DNA of 64,000 bases, taken from contig CM032231.1 in the NCBI GenBank assembly GCA_019009955.1, positions 113,682,001-113,746,000 on the forward strand, read 5' to 3'. The DNA comes from Riptortus pedestris. Lineage: Eukaryota; Arthropoda; Insecta; Hemiptera; Alydidae. Position 1 is the stretch's first letter. Every line of letters starts with the position of its first letter. The position numbers and the translations under genes were made by a program. Of this stretch, positions 35,421 to 45,922 are shown piece by piece. The notes beneath the pieces are model-generated. The model ran no database searches and was not told the origin of the DNA. It saw only the letters and a program-made list of their open reading frames with translations.

Positions 35421-36451
35421 GGCAAACTGTTTGTCAGAAATGCCTAGGACAAGCTGGTTCCTACAATTTAAAAATATAGGAAGCCTGCTCAAGTTAAAAT
35501 GGAATGAACGTGATAAGTAATTAGTTTTAAGGAAGTGTTAATGAATTAGGTTTCAAATGGTGACGTAATTAAAAATAATTAGCCATTGGTGTTCAGGACT
35601 AAGTGACTTCTTCATCTGAACTGAATACGAGGAGTTCCTAATTTTAGTGTTAATGCGTTCTTAGACCACATTAATATTAAAACTTCATTCGAATCGGTTA
35701 AACTAGAAGGTACAAGTTTCATTAATTCATATCTCACAATATTGTTGTACTCCGAACTAATTGAATAAACCTGTCTACCTTCGTAACCGTATTTTCAAAT
35801 TTAATTTCATTTAATGTTTTTGAAGAGCAATAATCCTGTTATGAGAGTCCCGTCTGTCGGGTATTAGTAAGGCACAAGTATTTGAAAATGGATAACTCAT
35901 TTTCGAAATTAGCAAAAGCCCGTCATATTCTTCCGGTGAGGTGCAATAAATTTATAATGGAATACAACAAGATCTCAACGAGTTCTCTCTCCTTCTACTT
36001 TATTGGTCAAAAGATAAATATTAGTCTTTGCTCAAAGCCGGCGAAAGTTGAATAGCTACGAGCTTGGATATTGGATTAAGTTAGTACAAAGGATAATCTG
36101 GCCAACGCTAAATACTGGTAGACAAAGGGCCAAAGTGTAGACTACAAGTTTCATTCCACCATTGTTTTCACACTAAGAGAGGAGTATTTGTCTTTAGGAT
36201 AAATAATATTAAATTCAATTTGTAGCAGAAGGTGTTGGCAGTTTAAAAGCAGTAATGAAATGAAAGTCTTCGCGAATATTCCTAAGTACCAAATCTATTC
36301 GAATATAGAGAACATACTGCATAAAACTAAAAAAGAGATAATACCATAAGACAACACATCCTCGTATGATATGATACAAGGGGTGATAGGTTGGGAAAAA
36401 GTAACATAACAGGCGTTCCATTTTCACTTGTATTTTCGTATATACTGAATA
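35421..36451. other. No recognisable feature
   Basis: AT-rich sequence. A 114-codon minus-strand frame (36,215-36,559) runs into the adjacent SINE and has no domain. Confidence 0.4.
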
Positions 36452-36454
36452 ATA

Positions 36455-36661
36455 AAAGCTCAGGATAGCCTTGTGAGCTAAGGCGTTTGTCAAAGTCTCA
36501 CATGGTAAACCTAGAGTGGCGAGTTCATGGGCAATAGGAATTAATTTAGTGACCAACACATAAAATCCTCAGTCCCACCCTGGCTAGAAGAGGGTGGTTA
36601 CCTGTAGATAACCCGCCCCAATTAGCCATAGTTGTGCAAAGCGGAAGTTAATAAATAATAA
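36455..36661 (+). mobile_element. tRNA-derived SINE
   Basis: gctcaggatagccttgtgag, followed by ctaaggcgtttgtcaaagtctc, is the A-box side. The B-box region has lost about ten bases (gagttcatgggcaat). The body has cccaccctggctagaa and gaccaacacataaaatcctcag. The 3' part gggtggttacctgtagataa, then cccgccccaattagcc, ends in ttaataaataata. Confidence 0.8.
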
Positions 36662-36714
36662 CAGGAATGAAGCCGCGTACCCAATATAGGAACTTAAATG
36701 GGCATAATATATAT

Positions 36715-36910
36715 TTTAGTTTTCGAGTTTGGTAATGATCAATCAAAATTTATGACAGCTTGGGGGTTAATAGACAAATACATATAATTTTGAACGGACC
36801 TCAATTCCGCCATCTCCTGGGTAGGATCGATGATATTTGAAGAAAGGTTTCAAAAATCGCGTCATGAGTACGACCTCAATAGCTGATTTACCCTAAGGGA
36901 AATCTGCTAA
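36715..36910 (-). mobile_element. Helitron2-like element, 5' half only
   Basis: From tcgagtttggtaatgatcaa through a deleted microsatellite (catataattttgaacggacc) to the intact 5' end (ctgatttaccctaagggaaa, tctgctaa). The 3' half is absent. Confidence 0.8.
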
Positions 36911-37032
36911 AATTCGAATGTGGGAAAGAAATGAATTGTTTCTTTAATAAATTAGCAGCTTGAGTGCCAGTTTTTTTTTAATTATTCCCAAGTTCATTAC
37001 TTACAATACGTATAATATACTTAAATTGTTTT

Positions 37033-37810
37033 GCAGATTTCCCTGAAGTGTTATTGAGGTAATAGTCATGACGCGATTTTCGAAAAAGTTCTTCAAATGT
37101 CTATCTAAGAGATGACGATAATGAAGTCTTAAATTTATACATGTCGCAATTTTTGTTTGACCGTGGCCGAACTCTGTATATTGTGAACACCTCTTATATG
37201 ACTGTACATTACTTGACGGACCAAGAACAAAACTCATCAAGTACATTACTTAACAAAACGGAACTTGGCCGACGGAGAAACTGAAACTTTTACTCAAATT
37301 CAACAAGGGATTTAATACATTTATTCAAGATTTGGACAACATTTTGTTTTGTGTAGATATACACCTACTGTTGTACACATATGCAATGTTTACATAGGTT
37401 TTATTTTATTTCTTTTTTTTTTACTTTTTTTTGTTTTTATTTAATTAATTTATTGTTCTATAATGTTTATAATTATTATATAATAAATATTATAAAGTAA
37501 TGCTGATCCATTATCCAAAGGATGGAGCACACATTTAAATAAATTCCCACGTTAGAGTGATACTCTGCGTGGAAAACAGGAACCTGGGTATTTAAACGTT
37601 CCGTGCAAAATTATAGATCAAGTACGTTAACAGCTGAAATCGGACAAGAAATTTCAAAATATTAGAGTTATTATGAGTCGAATCGAAAAATGTGTAACAA
37701 CCATTGGTGTTAAATACACTTGTTTCCTAGCTAACCGAGATACTTGATTTTTATTTTAGTTCTCAGTCATCTGTAAACCCCCAACGCTACTAATGCGATT
37801 CTCACTTCAA
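37033..37810 (+). mobile_element. Helitron2-like element, interrupted copy
   Basis: 5' part 37,033-37,185 (cagatttccctgaagtgtta, tgacgcgattttcgaaaaag, gtcgcaatttttgtttgacc), then a roughly 400-bp insertion, then 37,590-37,810 (atttaaacgttccgtgcaaa, acgttaacagctgaaatcgg, ctaaccgagatacttgattt, cagtcatctgtaaaccccc). The 3' terminus is missing. Confidence 0.65.
37186..37588 (+). mobile_element. Insertion in a Helitron2-like copy, possibly a LINE 3' UTR
   Basis: About 400 bp of unrelated, T-rich sequence inserted between two Helitron2-like blocks that are adjacent in other copies. The end gatggagcacacatttaaat plus aaattcccacg resembles the A/T-rich 3' ends of non-LTR elements. I see no open frame or clear target duplication, so this is tentative. 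Confidence 0.35.
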
Positions 37811-38544
37811 GCACCCGAGACCCTAAGCATCGCATGACCAGCTTCAATTTCAAGTCCTGTGAACACAGGCTTCTTATCTCATGAAAAATCTATAATAAAT
37901 GGTGTCAGATGAGTAGCGTGCCGAGAACCTGAGAAATCTGCTTTGAATACGCAAATTTATACAAAGGATTTCTTTGAGCTCGTCCGAAAACCTCTTTATC
38001 AATCAGCAATGCTAGGAATTCCTGATTTTAAATTCGTTGATTCCCTTAGAAAAATTGACAAGGTTTTATTGTAATTAGTAATTATAATATGTTGGCTTAA
38101 TGAGCTCATAACCTGAAACCACAAGGAATTCTCAATGGTGGTGGTTGAGGCCCAGGTTCTCCAAGGTTTGTAGCGTCGTGTAAGTGGGTTATTTGAAAGT
38201 TATTCCATATTGCCAAAGAAAAAAAAGTTTTTCATTTTATGTCACCTTTTCAATCATCTTTCACCTAAACGGCAGAAATAGAACCGTTCCTAAAAGAGAG
38301 AGATAAAGCTTGAGGCAACTGCCAACGAAATAGAGTGACTTAGTTGATAACAAGTGATAACAAATTGAAAAGAAGAAACAATAGGACTAACTTTATAAAA
38401 AGAGCTAAATTTATAAAAGGAAACTGGGGACAGAGCCAGGTAGAGTGTAGATAAACTAGCCACCACCGACCTCCCTCAGAACCTCTTCAATATCTACCTT
38501 TGCTAACAGAACTCCTAACTTTATTATCTCCATTAAAAAGTAAA

Positions 38545-38790
38545 AAGTCTGTCACGCAGAGGCTGCGTAAACTAAGCATTTCCCCAAATGCTGGTATAAC
38601 TCACTATTGACCACAAATTCTCTATTTCTATGCAAAAACCCGATGAAAAGGGTGAGGATGCTCGTCATGAGTAAAATCTCAAAAGCTGATTTTCCTTGAG
38701 GGAAATCTGCTAAAATGGGATGGGTATGATTGGGGGTTTACAGATGTTCAAAAATTAAAATATGTAAATATTTCGTTGAATAATCAATAA
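38545..38790 (-). mobile_element. Helitron2-like element, rearranged copy
   Basis: Hairpin end (aagtctgtcacgcagaggct) at 38,545, then a section to ggtgaggatg. This joins directly to a 5' terminal piece (cgtcatgagtaaaatctcaa ... ttgagggaaatctgctaa) ending at 38,713. Internal family sequence (gggggtttacagatgttcaa, aaatatttcgttgaataatc) continues after it to about 38,790. The order 3' end, 5' end, interior cannot arise by one deletion, so a short 5' fragment appears to have been inserted into an older copy. Confidence 0.6.
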
Positions 38791-38879
38791 CAGTGCTTGA
38801 GGCTTTGTTACTCATTTATTGGTGTTGTCATCAACACTTGGCATAGGTTGACAAAGAGTCCTACTATATGATGATGGAG

Positions 38880-38889
38880 AGAGGGGGGG

Positions 38890-38954
<65 letters not shown>
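38880..38954. repeat. (GA)n microsatellite
   Basis: Nearly pure GA preceded by a short G-run. Its counterpart in the right arm is the (CT)n at 45,777-45,840. Confidence 0.95.
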
Positions 38955-38959
<5 letters not shown>

Positions 38960-40238
38960 GTTCACCGTAGGTTACGGTTTTCATAAATCCAAGGAATTCA
39001 TAAGTTACCGAATATGACTCATGGACTATTTATGCTAACAATACACACCATACATCGTTTGTACAGTACAAATTAATTGTTAGTGTTTCTGTCTGGAGCA
39101 ATTAGTCCCTAATATGCAGCGCCCGAAATATGCTCCCAATTACTGCAACAACAGATAACATTAATGTCAGCCAAATCAGATAGCAACATGACAGTTACTA
39201 GATAATTAAATGAATGCCATTTGGAGAGAAGGTGTGCTCGTTTACAAAGAAAGGGCTACCGAAAATTTACAAGTTTTATTTTGGGGTGAGTGCCTTATTA
39301 AGTAATACTTCTTTAGCGTTAGATTCTCTTACGTTATCGTGGTTTCATCGACAAAACTTAAGTGAATGACTTTTGCTTCGAACTCGTAGTTATTCGTGAC
39401 GCTATTCAGACATCATTTCTCTGCTGACTAGTGATAGACTATTAGACAGTATGAGTATGGAGACTAAAACGTTAATCTACCCTCTAGTCTTGCCCTATTG
39501 ACATACTGTATACCGGCATTTTTGATAGGATGTAAGTATGAAATTATAGGAGTTATATACTATAAATTTTAAATTCGTGGTTGTGTGTTCTAGAGTTGAG
39601 TGATGATGTCATCACCCGACATTTTACCGCCTTGTTGGTAGCAGTTGATTGATCCATGTAACCTGTAAGCTGGACGCCGTAGCCTATAGGACTCCGGTTT
39701 TTCTTCTTCGGTTTTTTTTCCCCATCCCAAGATTATCTAATATGTATTTAATAAATTCAAAGTATCCATTTCATCGCGTTTCGGTGGTTTGGGAGTCACA
39801 GAGGAGGAAATATGGAAAATAAAGCAACGTGCGTCTTGGCATACCCGTTTGCGAAAAGATAATCTTCTATTATTTCAAAAATCCGATATGACTAATTAAG
39901 CAACCTTCACAGCTTCATCTTACTACCAAAAGCACAATAGGTCTAGTTTAGAAGCATATCAAATGTACATTATTAAAATTCGTGCTGGCCCTCTGACGCA
40001 CTTTGTTTTGGGAGCTCGCTACCTCGACTCTAAATATATTGTAATCTTTAGCAATATATTCATAGGTTTATTTAAACCAACTTCATCACTACACAGCAAC
40101 TCAAATTTCCGTTATGAATATTCATATTCTATTTCAGCGAATGTATACCCATACTGGTTACCATCTTGTTATTCTTGTCTACATGTGTTAAGGAACTGAT
40201 TCTCAGTATGAATTAATAACCCTAAATATCATTATTTT

Positions 40239-40486
40239 AGCAGATTTCCATTAAGGCAAATCACGTATTGAGGTTCTGTGAGCTCATGAGGCGATTTTTG
40301 AATTTTTTTTTCCAAATGTCCATCGATCCTATGCGTAGATGCCGATGCTCTATAATGTATATATTAACTCATGTAAAATTTAAAATACTTGTGCCCTAGA
40401 GAGAGGGCGGAGTTTAATGGTGGAGGGGGATTGAAAATTCAAAATATCTCTGTTATTATCAGTAAGATTGAAATATTTTATATAAC

Positions 40487-40487
<1 letters not shown>
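40239..40487 (+). mobile_element. Helitron2-like element, 5' part (in left arm)
   Basis: agcagatttccattaaggca, gtattgaggttctgtgagct, ccatcgatcctatgcg, then ggagggggattgaaaattca and atatctctgttattatcagt, stopping at an (AT)n. It is the same ancestral copy as the one in the right arm at 41.6-43.4 kb, duplicated with the flanking DNA. The (AT)n here is not in the family's standard place. Confidence 0.75.

Positions 40488-40554
<67 letters not shown>
40488..40554. repeat. (AT)n microsatellite
   Basis: About 67 bp of alternating AT at the inner boundary of the left arm. The palindromic MITE follows immediately. Confidence 0.95.
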
Positions 40555-40555
<1 letters not shown>

Positions 40556-40556
<1 letters not shown>

Positions 40557-40725
40557 TTATGAACTTGAGAATAATTTCGAAAACACTAACTAATGCTGCT
40601 AATATATTAAAGAAACGTATATTTATTGTTCACATTTAAATTTAAATGTGAACAATAAATACACGTTTCTTTAATATATTAGCAGCAGGAGTTCGTGTTT
40701 TCGAAATTATTCTCAAGTTCATAAG
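40556..40725. mobile_element. Palindromic MITE with TA target duplication
   Basis: 170 bp forming one nearly perfect hairpin. Each arm is about 80 bp, from CTTATGAACTTGAGAATAAT at the left to its complement at the right, with the centre CATTTAAATTTAAATG. TA flanks both ends (40,554-40,555 and 40,726-40,727). Few arm mismatches indicate youth. TA duplication fits Tc1/mariner-type mobilisation. No coding capacity. Confidence 0.85.
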
Positions 40726-40727
40726 TA

Positions 40728-41565
40728 AGTCAAAACAAAGAGATTTTGTTTTTATAAATTATGCAACATTCCGACTTGGTTACTTAATTGGTTTGATGTA
40801 TCAAGCTAAGCTACAGTACTAGTGGAAGGAGCTCAGAGTGACTCGAAAATGTATAGGAATGAGCGGCGTAGATCAAAAATTGAGTGAACGAAATGTATAA
40901 AAAGGGAGAAAAATATCTTAGACGGATAGTGTTGAATGTTTCATTTGCCAAGCAAAAGGTCCTGGCCCGAAGGAGTGTCTTGAGGAAAGATATTGTCTCC
41001 TCAACCAATTTTCTTGCGACCTTTGCTGAAAGACAACCTGAGCTAGCTTCTTTATTATGTATATCCTCATCATGCGGCTCACCTATTCTTTTTTTCTGGC
41101 TTTGAAACTTTCAGTTGCTTTGTAATAGTTGGGAGAAATCGTATTTGAGACGATCTTGATAGAAAATGATAGGGAAAGCGAATATCGCAAGAAAGTAAAA
41201 TCAATTAACGCAGGTATACATTTAGAATATCTTCTATAGATAAAGGAAATCACAATTTAGTTGGTATATATATGTGTGTGTGAAATAATGAGAAATTAGA
41301 AAACTATGAGGTAAATATGGCACGTAGAGAAACTGTTTATTTTATCGGCCTAGAGATTTCATGAACATTTGTGGTCTATATTAAGAGTATTGAATTGTGG
41401 CTTCGATGTTGATCTGCCAACATATTGGTGAATGAGCGATAGAAATTGTGAAACGAATTTCTCTTTCTAAATGAATTACTTTGGAAGACGTTTCTAGGTT
41501 TTATTGTTATCGATATCCAACTCGAATCGTATGTAAAGGAACCGGCAATGCTAAGAGGAACTTAA
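40728..41565. other. No recognisable feature
   Basis: Spacer of the inverted duplication. Two short frames on opposite strands (40,811-41,105) are complements of each other without a domain. Confidence 0.4.
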
Positions 41566-41732
41566 AATCCCGCTACACAAGGGCTGCGTAAACTAAGCAG
41601 ATTTCCCACGCGCACGGCAGATTCGGGGGTTCACTGAAGGCTGAAAATAATAAAATCCAGAGAACTCCTTTAAGAGCCCCCTTAAACATTTGAGAACATG
41701 GATAGAACAATTCTAGAGAATCAATAGTTTAA

Positions 41733-41942
41733 TTTTAAATTGTTGTCTTTATTAATAGTGTCTAATGTTTATTTGTTGTTGTGATTACTTGTATTTAATG
41801 TGTTTAATTTTTTTAATTGTTGGGATCAGCTTTTCGTTATTTTTCTATATATTTGGTTTTATTTAACACTGTTAAACTTTGAGCCAAACCGCCTAGTTGC
41901 GAATGCTCGAGTTTGAATAAATAAAAATAATGGTTCAATTAA
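41733..41942 (+). mobile_element. Probable LINE 3' UTR fragment
   Basis: Unrelated sequence between the family blocks gaatcaatagtttaa and aaaaggttctgtaac. It ends in a motif (ttgagccaaaccgcctag, cgagtttgaataaataaaaa) resembling the tail of the Jockey-like element at 29.5 kb. No coding part, so the assignment is tentative. Confidence 0.4.
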
Positions 41943-42356
41943 AAAGGTTCTGTAACTTTTTTCGATCCGACTCATAATAACGAATTTATTTTGAATTTCC
42001 GAATATGATCTTTAGTGTTGAATGAAAAAGTTTAATATTGATTATGGTATTGATCAAATAAACATTTTAAAATCAAGAGCGTAAAATCTTAATTGATAAC
42101 GTTGTCATAAAACGTATTTGCTAAAATCTCACATAATAAAGGTCCTTGGAATATTTGGAGCTTAAACTTGGAATAAGACGTTCGGTGAGATATTCGCTTG
42201 TTGTTATTGGAGGAAAACAACATTTATAGAATATTAAATTTGCAACAATATTCGTTGTATAAAATATTTCAATCTTACTAATAATAACAGAAATATTTTG
42301 AATTTTCAATACCCCTCCACCATTAAACTCCGCCCTCACTCTAGGCCACAAGTATT

Positions 42357-42474
42357 GGCAGATTTCCCTTAAGGGAAATCAGCTATTGAGGTCGTACTCA
42401 TGACGCGATTTTCGAAAATTTTCTTCAAATGTCCATCGATCCTACCCAGGACATGACGAAAATGAGGTCCGTTC

Positions 42475-42552
<78 letters not shown>

Positions 42553-43210
42553 CTGTTAACGCTCTAGCGGTCGCAATTTTTGTTTGATCGTTACGAAACT
42601 CGATATTTAACCGTTTTATGTAAAAAGACAGATCAAGTTCGTTAATGGCTGAAATCGGACCAGAGGGAGGGGGGGTTTAAAGGGAGGGATTTTCGAAAAT
42701 TCAAAATATCTCCGTTACTATGCATCGGATCGAAAAATTGTACAGAACCAATCTTATTGCAAATTAAATTTACTATAAATATTGTTATATACATTTATTC
42801 TCTATCTTGAATATTAACCGAGATATTTGCATTTTTATGAAGTCTGTGGTGGGGTATAGTTCGGATTATGTCGGCCATCTACGTCATTTCTCGGCTCAGG
42901 CGGAGGCTTCTTCTAACCTGGCGTATTTAACCTTACCTTACCTTTCTTACTTTGTGAGATTTATGCAAATACGTTTTGTTCATCCGCCCCCCCCCCTTCT
43001 TTAGTCCTTGGACTACTAAAATTTGAGTTATTAAAATATAAATTATTCTTACAATTCAGAAGCCGTTTCAGTTGGGTATTTATTTTAATTAACTGAAAGA
43101 TTTCTCATTATCTAATCGGTGGTATTGTGTTACCAGTATGCAGATTTCTCTATTGTAAAACTTCGCAGGAGAAATCTGCTTAGTTTACGCAGCCCCTGCG
43201 TGACGGACTT
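42357..43210 (+). mobile_element. Helitron2-like element, complete copy with demonstrable insertion site
   Basis: Starts ggcagatttcccttaaggga and ends acgcagcccctgcgtgacgg plus act before TTTTTT. A 68-bp (AT)n lies at 42,480-42,547. The left arm of the inverted duplication gives the empty site: the complement of 40,360-40,390 reads caagtattttaaattttaca. Here caagtatt and taagttttaca lie on either side of the element. Insertion is thus inside a T-run with no target duplication. The 3' third (42,840-43,100) differs from other copies. Confidence 0.92.
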
Positions 43211-44019
43211 TTTTTAAGTTTTACATGAATCAATATATACGTACGTTATAGAGCATAGTTCTATCTAATAAACGTTTACGAGTCAAAACCAATGTACTTG
43301 TTCAAACAAACAACACTTGCGTCATCTACGCATAGGATCAATGGACATTTGGAAAAAAAAAAAAATTCAAAAATCGCCTCATGAGTTCACAGAACCTCAA
43401 TACCTGATTTGCCTTAATGGAAATCTAAAGCTAAAATAATGATATTTAGGGTTATGAATTCATACTGAGAATCAGTTCCTTAACACATGTAGACAAGAAT
43501 AACAAGATGGTAACAAGTATGGGTATACATTCGCTGAAATAGAATATGAATATTCATAACAGAAATTTGAGTTGCTGTGTAGTGATGAAGTTGGTTTAAA
43601 TAAACCTATGAATATATTTCTAAAGATTACAATATATTTAGAGTTGAGGTAGCGAGCTCCTAAAACAGACTGCGCCAGAGGGCCAGCACGAATTTTAATA
43701 ATGTACATTTGATACGCTTCTAAACTAGAACTATTGTGCTTTTGGTAGTAAGATGAAGCTGTTGCTTAATTAGTCAGATCGGATTTTTGAAATAATAGAA
43801 GTTTATCTTTTCGCAAACGGGTATGCCATGACGCACGTTGCTTTATTTTCCACGGTTCAACAAATCTGCCCTTCAAAATGTATTTGCTCCTCTGTTACTC
43901 CCAAACCACCGAAACCCGGTGAAAGGGATACTTTAAATTTATTAAATACATATTAGATAATCTTGGGGATGGGAAAAAAAACCGAAGAAGAAAATCCGGA
44001 CTGCTATAGAGTTAGGCTA

Positions 44020-44024
44020 CGGCG
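44020..44024. repeat. Target-site duplication CGGCG, left copy
   Basis: CGGCG here and at 45,060-45,064; present once (as CGCCG) at 39,675-39,679 in the other arm. Confidence 0.88.
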
Positions 44025-45059
44025 CACACTGGAGCGATCCTTCAGTAATATTGGACATAGGGGAAAAAAATAAAAGTTTTAATTTGGGATTTTGATTGTA
44101 TTGTTAGTAACACATAAACCCTTTTCAATTGAGCAGATTGATTTTTAGCCATATTATTGCAATGGTTTTTAAATAATGCCTGGTTCTAATTGCTATGTTA
44201 AGAAAGCCTTGGCTTATAAAATTCGTCGTGAACTCTTATTTCATTTTATAAATTATTGTTGCTTCCAGTAAACATTAAGGGTATTATAAAAAATCAAAAA
44301 CTGGAACGAAAGGTTTTTAAAATTCCTCCAATTTTTTTATTTTACAATGAGCTGAAAATAATTTTATTTAATTGAATTCGCAAATAAAAAAATACCACTT
44401 GGCATGCTTTTAGGAGTATATTGTCTTATTTACAACGTCGTCAGATCTTGCCTATTCATTAAATATTTTACTTTTAGTGTTAACACTTTCGGTGCGGAAG
44501 ACGTATTATACCTCCCGCGGACCTTTCCCAACTACCTACGGTGTATCACATTTAAGGCCAGCACTTAACAACGATAGCAATCGCTTAGAAACAATATCAT
44601 CGGAAGTAAAAGAACTTCTAATTGAAAAATGAAAAACATTTGAAATTTTAGAAATATTAGATATTCTTCCAGATTACAAATTCTCATTATTATATTATAT
44701 ACATAGATTTTTTTTTCTTTTAATTTTTATTCTAGATATATTTTTGTTTACAATTTTAGTATTGCTTTTGTGAACTTCAATTTATTAAAAAATTAAAATT
44801 TATAACACATATGTTGATATTATGTGTCTACAAATCACAATTCTCTACTTAGTAAGCGATACATAATCTGTATGTACACATTTAAAATTCATCCTACCAT
44901 TATATCGCATCTGGCAAAATTGCTTAAAAAATTGCTGATCAGGTAGTTCAATAGAGTATTCGATGTGCTTTAAAATGACACCAGAATCAATATTCTAGGA
45001 CCAGTAGAAACGGAGATATTAATGAATGTCCGGCTTACCCTATCACTCGCTCCAGTGTG
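44025..45059. mobile_element. Transib-like non-autonomous DNA transposon
   Basis: 1,035 bp with perfect 13-bp terminal inverted repeats CACACTGGAGCGA, flanked by the 5-bp duplication CGGCG. The intact site in the left arm proves both element and duplication length. A 5-bp GC-rich target duplication with CAC-starting ends is characteristic of Transib, the superfamily related to the RAG1 recombinase. The first seven bases CACACTG differ at one position from the V(D)J heptamer CACAGTG. No transposase frame is present: the interior is AT-rich with stops in all frames, so it would need a transposase from elsewhere. Other superfamilies fit less well: hAT and P give 8 bp, CACTA 2-3 bp, piggyBac TTAA and mariner TA. 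Confidence 0.82.
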
Positions 45060-45064
45060 CGGCG
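45060..45064. repeat. Target-site duplication CGGCG, right copy
   Basis: Second copy of CGGCG, immediately followed by tccagcttacaggttacatg, which continues the arm. Confidence 0.88.
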
Positions 45065-45773
45065 TCCAGCTTACAGGTTACATGGATCAATCAACTCAAA
45101 CAACAAGGCGGTAAAATGTCGGGTGATGACATCATCACTCAACTCTAGAACACACAACCACGAATTTAAAATTTATAGTATATAACTCCTATAATTTCAT
45201 ACTCACATCCTATTAAAAATTCTGGTATACAGTATGTCAATAGGGCAAGACTAGAGGGTAGATTAACGTTTTAGTCTCCATACTCATACTGTCTAATAGT
45301 CTATCACTAGTCAGCAGAGAAATGATGTCTGAATAGCGTCACGAATAACTAAGAGTTCGAAGCAAAAGTCATTCACTTAAGTTTTTTCGCTGAAACCACG
45401 ATAACGTAAGGGAATCTAACGCTAAAGAAGTATTACTTAATAAGGCACTAATCCGAAAATAAAACTTGTCAATTCTCGGTAGCCCTTTCCTTGTAAACGA
45501 GCACACATTCTCTCCAAACGATATTCATTTAATTATCTAGTAACTGTTATGTTGCTATCTGATTTGGAAGACATTAATGTTATCTGTTGTTGCAGTAATT
45601 GGGAGCATATTTCGCGCCTGTTAGGGACTAATTGCTCCAGACAGAAACACTAACAATTAATTTGCACTGAACAAACAATGTATGGTATGTATTGTTAGCA
45701 TAAATAGTCCATGAGTCATATTCGGTAACTTATGAATTCCTTGGATTTGTGAAAACCGTAACCTATGGTGATC

Positions 45774-45776
<3 letters not shown>

Positions 45777-45833
<57 letters not shown>

Positions 45834-45840
45834 CTCTCTC
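45777..45840. repeat. (CT)n microsatellite
   Basis: Right-arm partner of the (GA)n at 38,880-38,954. Confidence 0.95.
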
Positions 45841-45922
45841 TCATCATATAGTGGGACTCCTTGTCAACCTATACCAAGTGTTGATGACAACACCAATAAA
45901 TGAGTAACAAAGCCTCAAGCAC

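Larger units (their letters stand above)
38796..40487 (+). repeat. Large inverted duplication, left arm
   Basis: Matches the right arm (42,238-45,922) in reverse orientation from gcttgaggctttgttactca (outer end) to the (AT)n at 40,488 (inner end). The arm includes a (GA)n tract (38,880-38,954), roughly 1.3 kb of non-coding sequence, and the first part of a Helitron2-like copy. The site cgccg at 39,675-39,679 is uninterrupted here but split by a transposon in the right arm. A 78-codon frame (39,963-40,199) is mirrored in the right arm. Confidence 0.9.
41566..43434 (-). mobile_element. Helitron2-like element, long copy carrying two nested insertions
   Basis: 3' end (aaatcccgctacacaagggc, tgcgtaaactaagcagattt) at 41,566. 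Interior to 41,732, then a 210-bp insertion, then interior to 42,356, then a complete younger copy (42,357-43,210), then interior and 5' end (cctcaatacctgatttgcct plus taatggaaatctaaagctaa) to 43,434. The portion beyond 42,238 is part of the right arm of the inverted duplication. Confidence 0.75.
42238..45922 (-). repeat. Large inverted duplication, right arm (with two later insertions)
   Basis: Reverse-complement partner of 38,796-40,487. Without the nested Helitron2-like copy (42,357-43,210) and the Transib-like element (44,025-45,059), its length is close to that of the left arm. The outer end cctataccaagtgttgatga, gccgcaagcactg-type blocks and the (CT)n at 45,777-45,840 mirror the left arm. 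The arms carry scattered substitutions and small indels. Confidence 0.9.

Noticed and set aside
39963..40199. A 78-codon frame conserved as a mirrored frame at 43,472-43,708
   Set aside because: The pair exists because the region is an inverted duplication. Nearly all differences I can see between the two translations change the amino acid, so there is no sign of coding constraint.
44025..45059. CACTA (EnSpm) assignment from CAC ends
   Set aside because: CACTA elements start CACT[AG] and make 2-3 bp duplications; here the empty site shows five bases.
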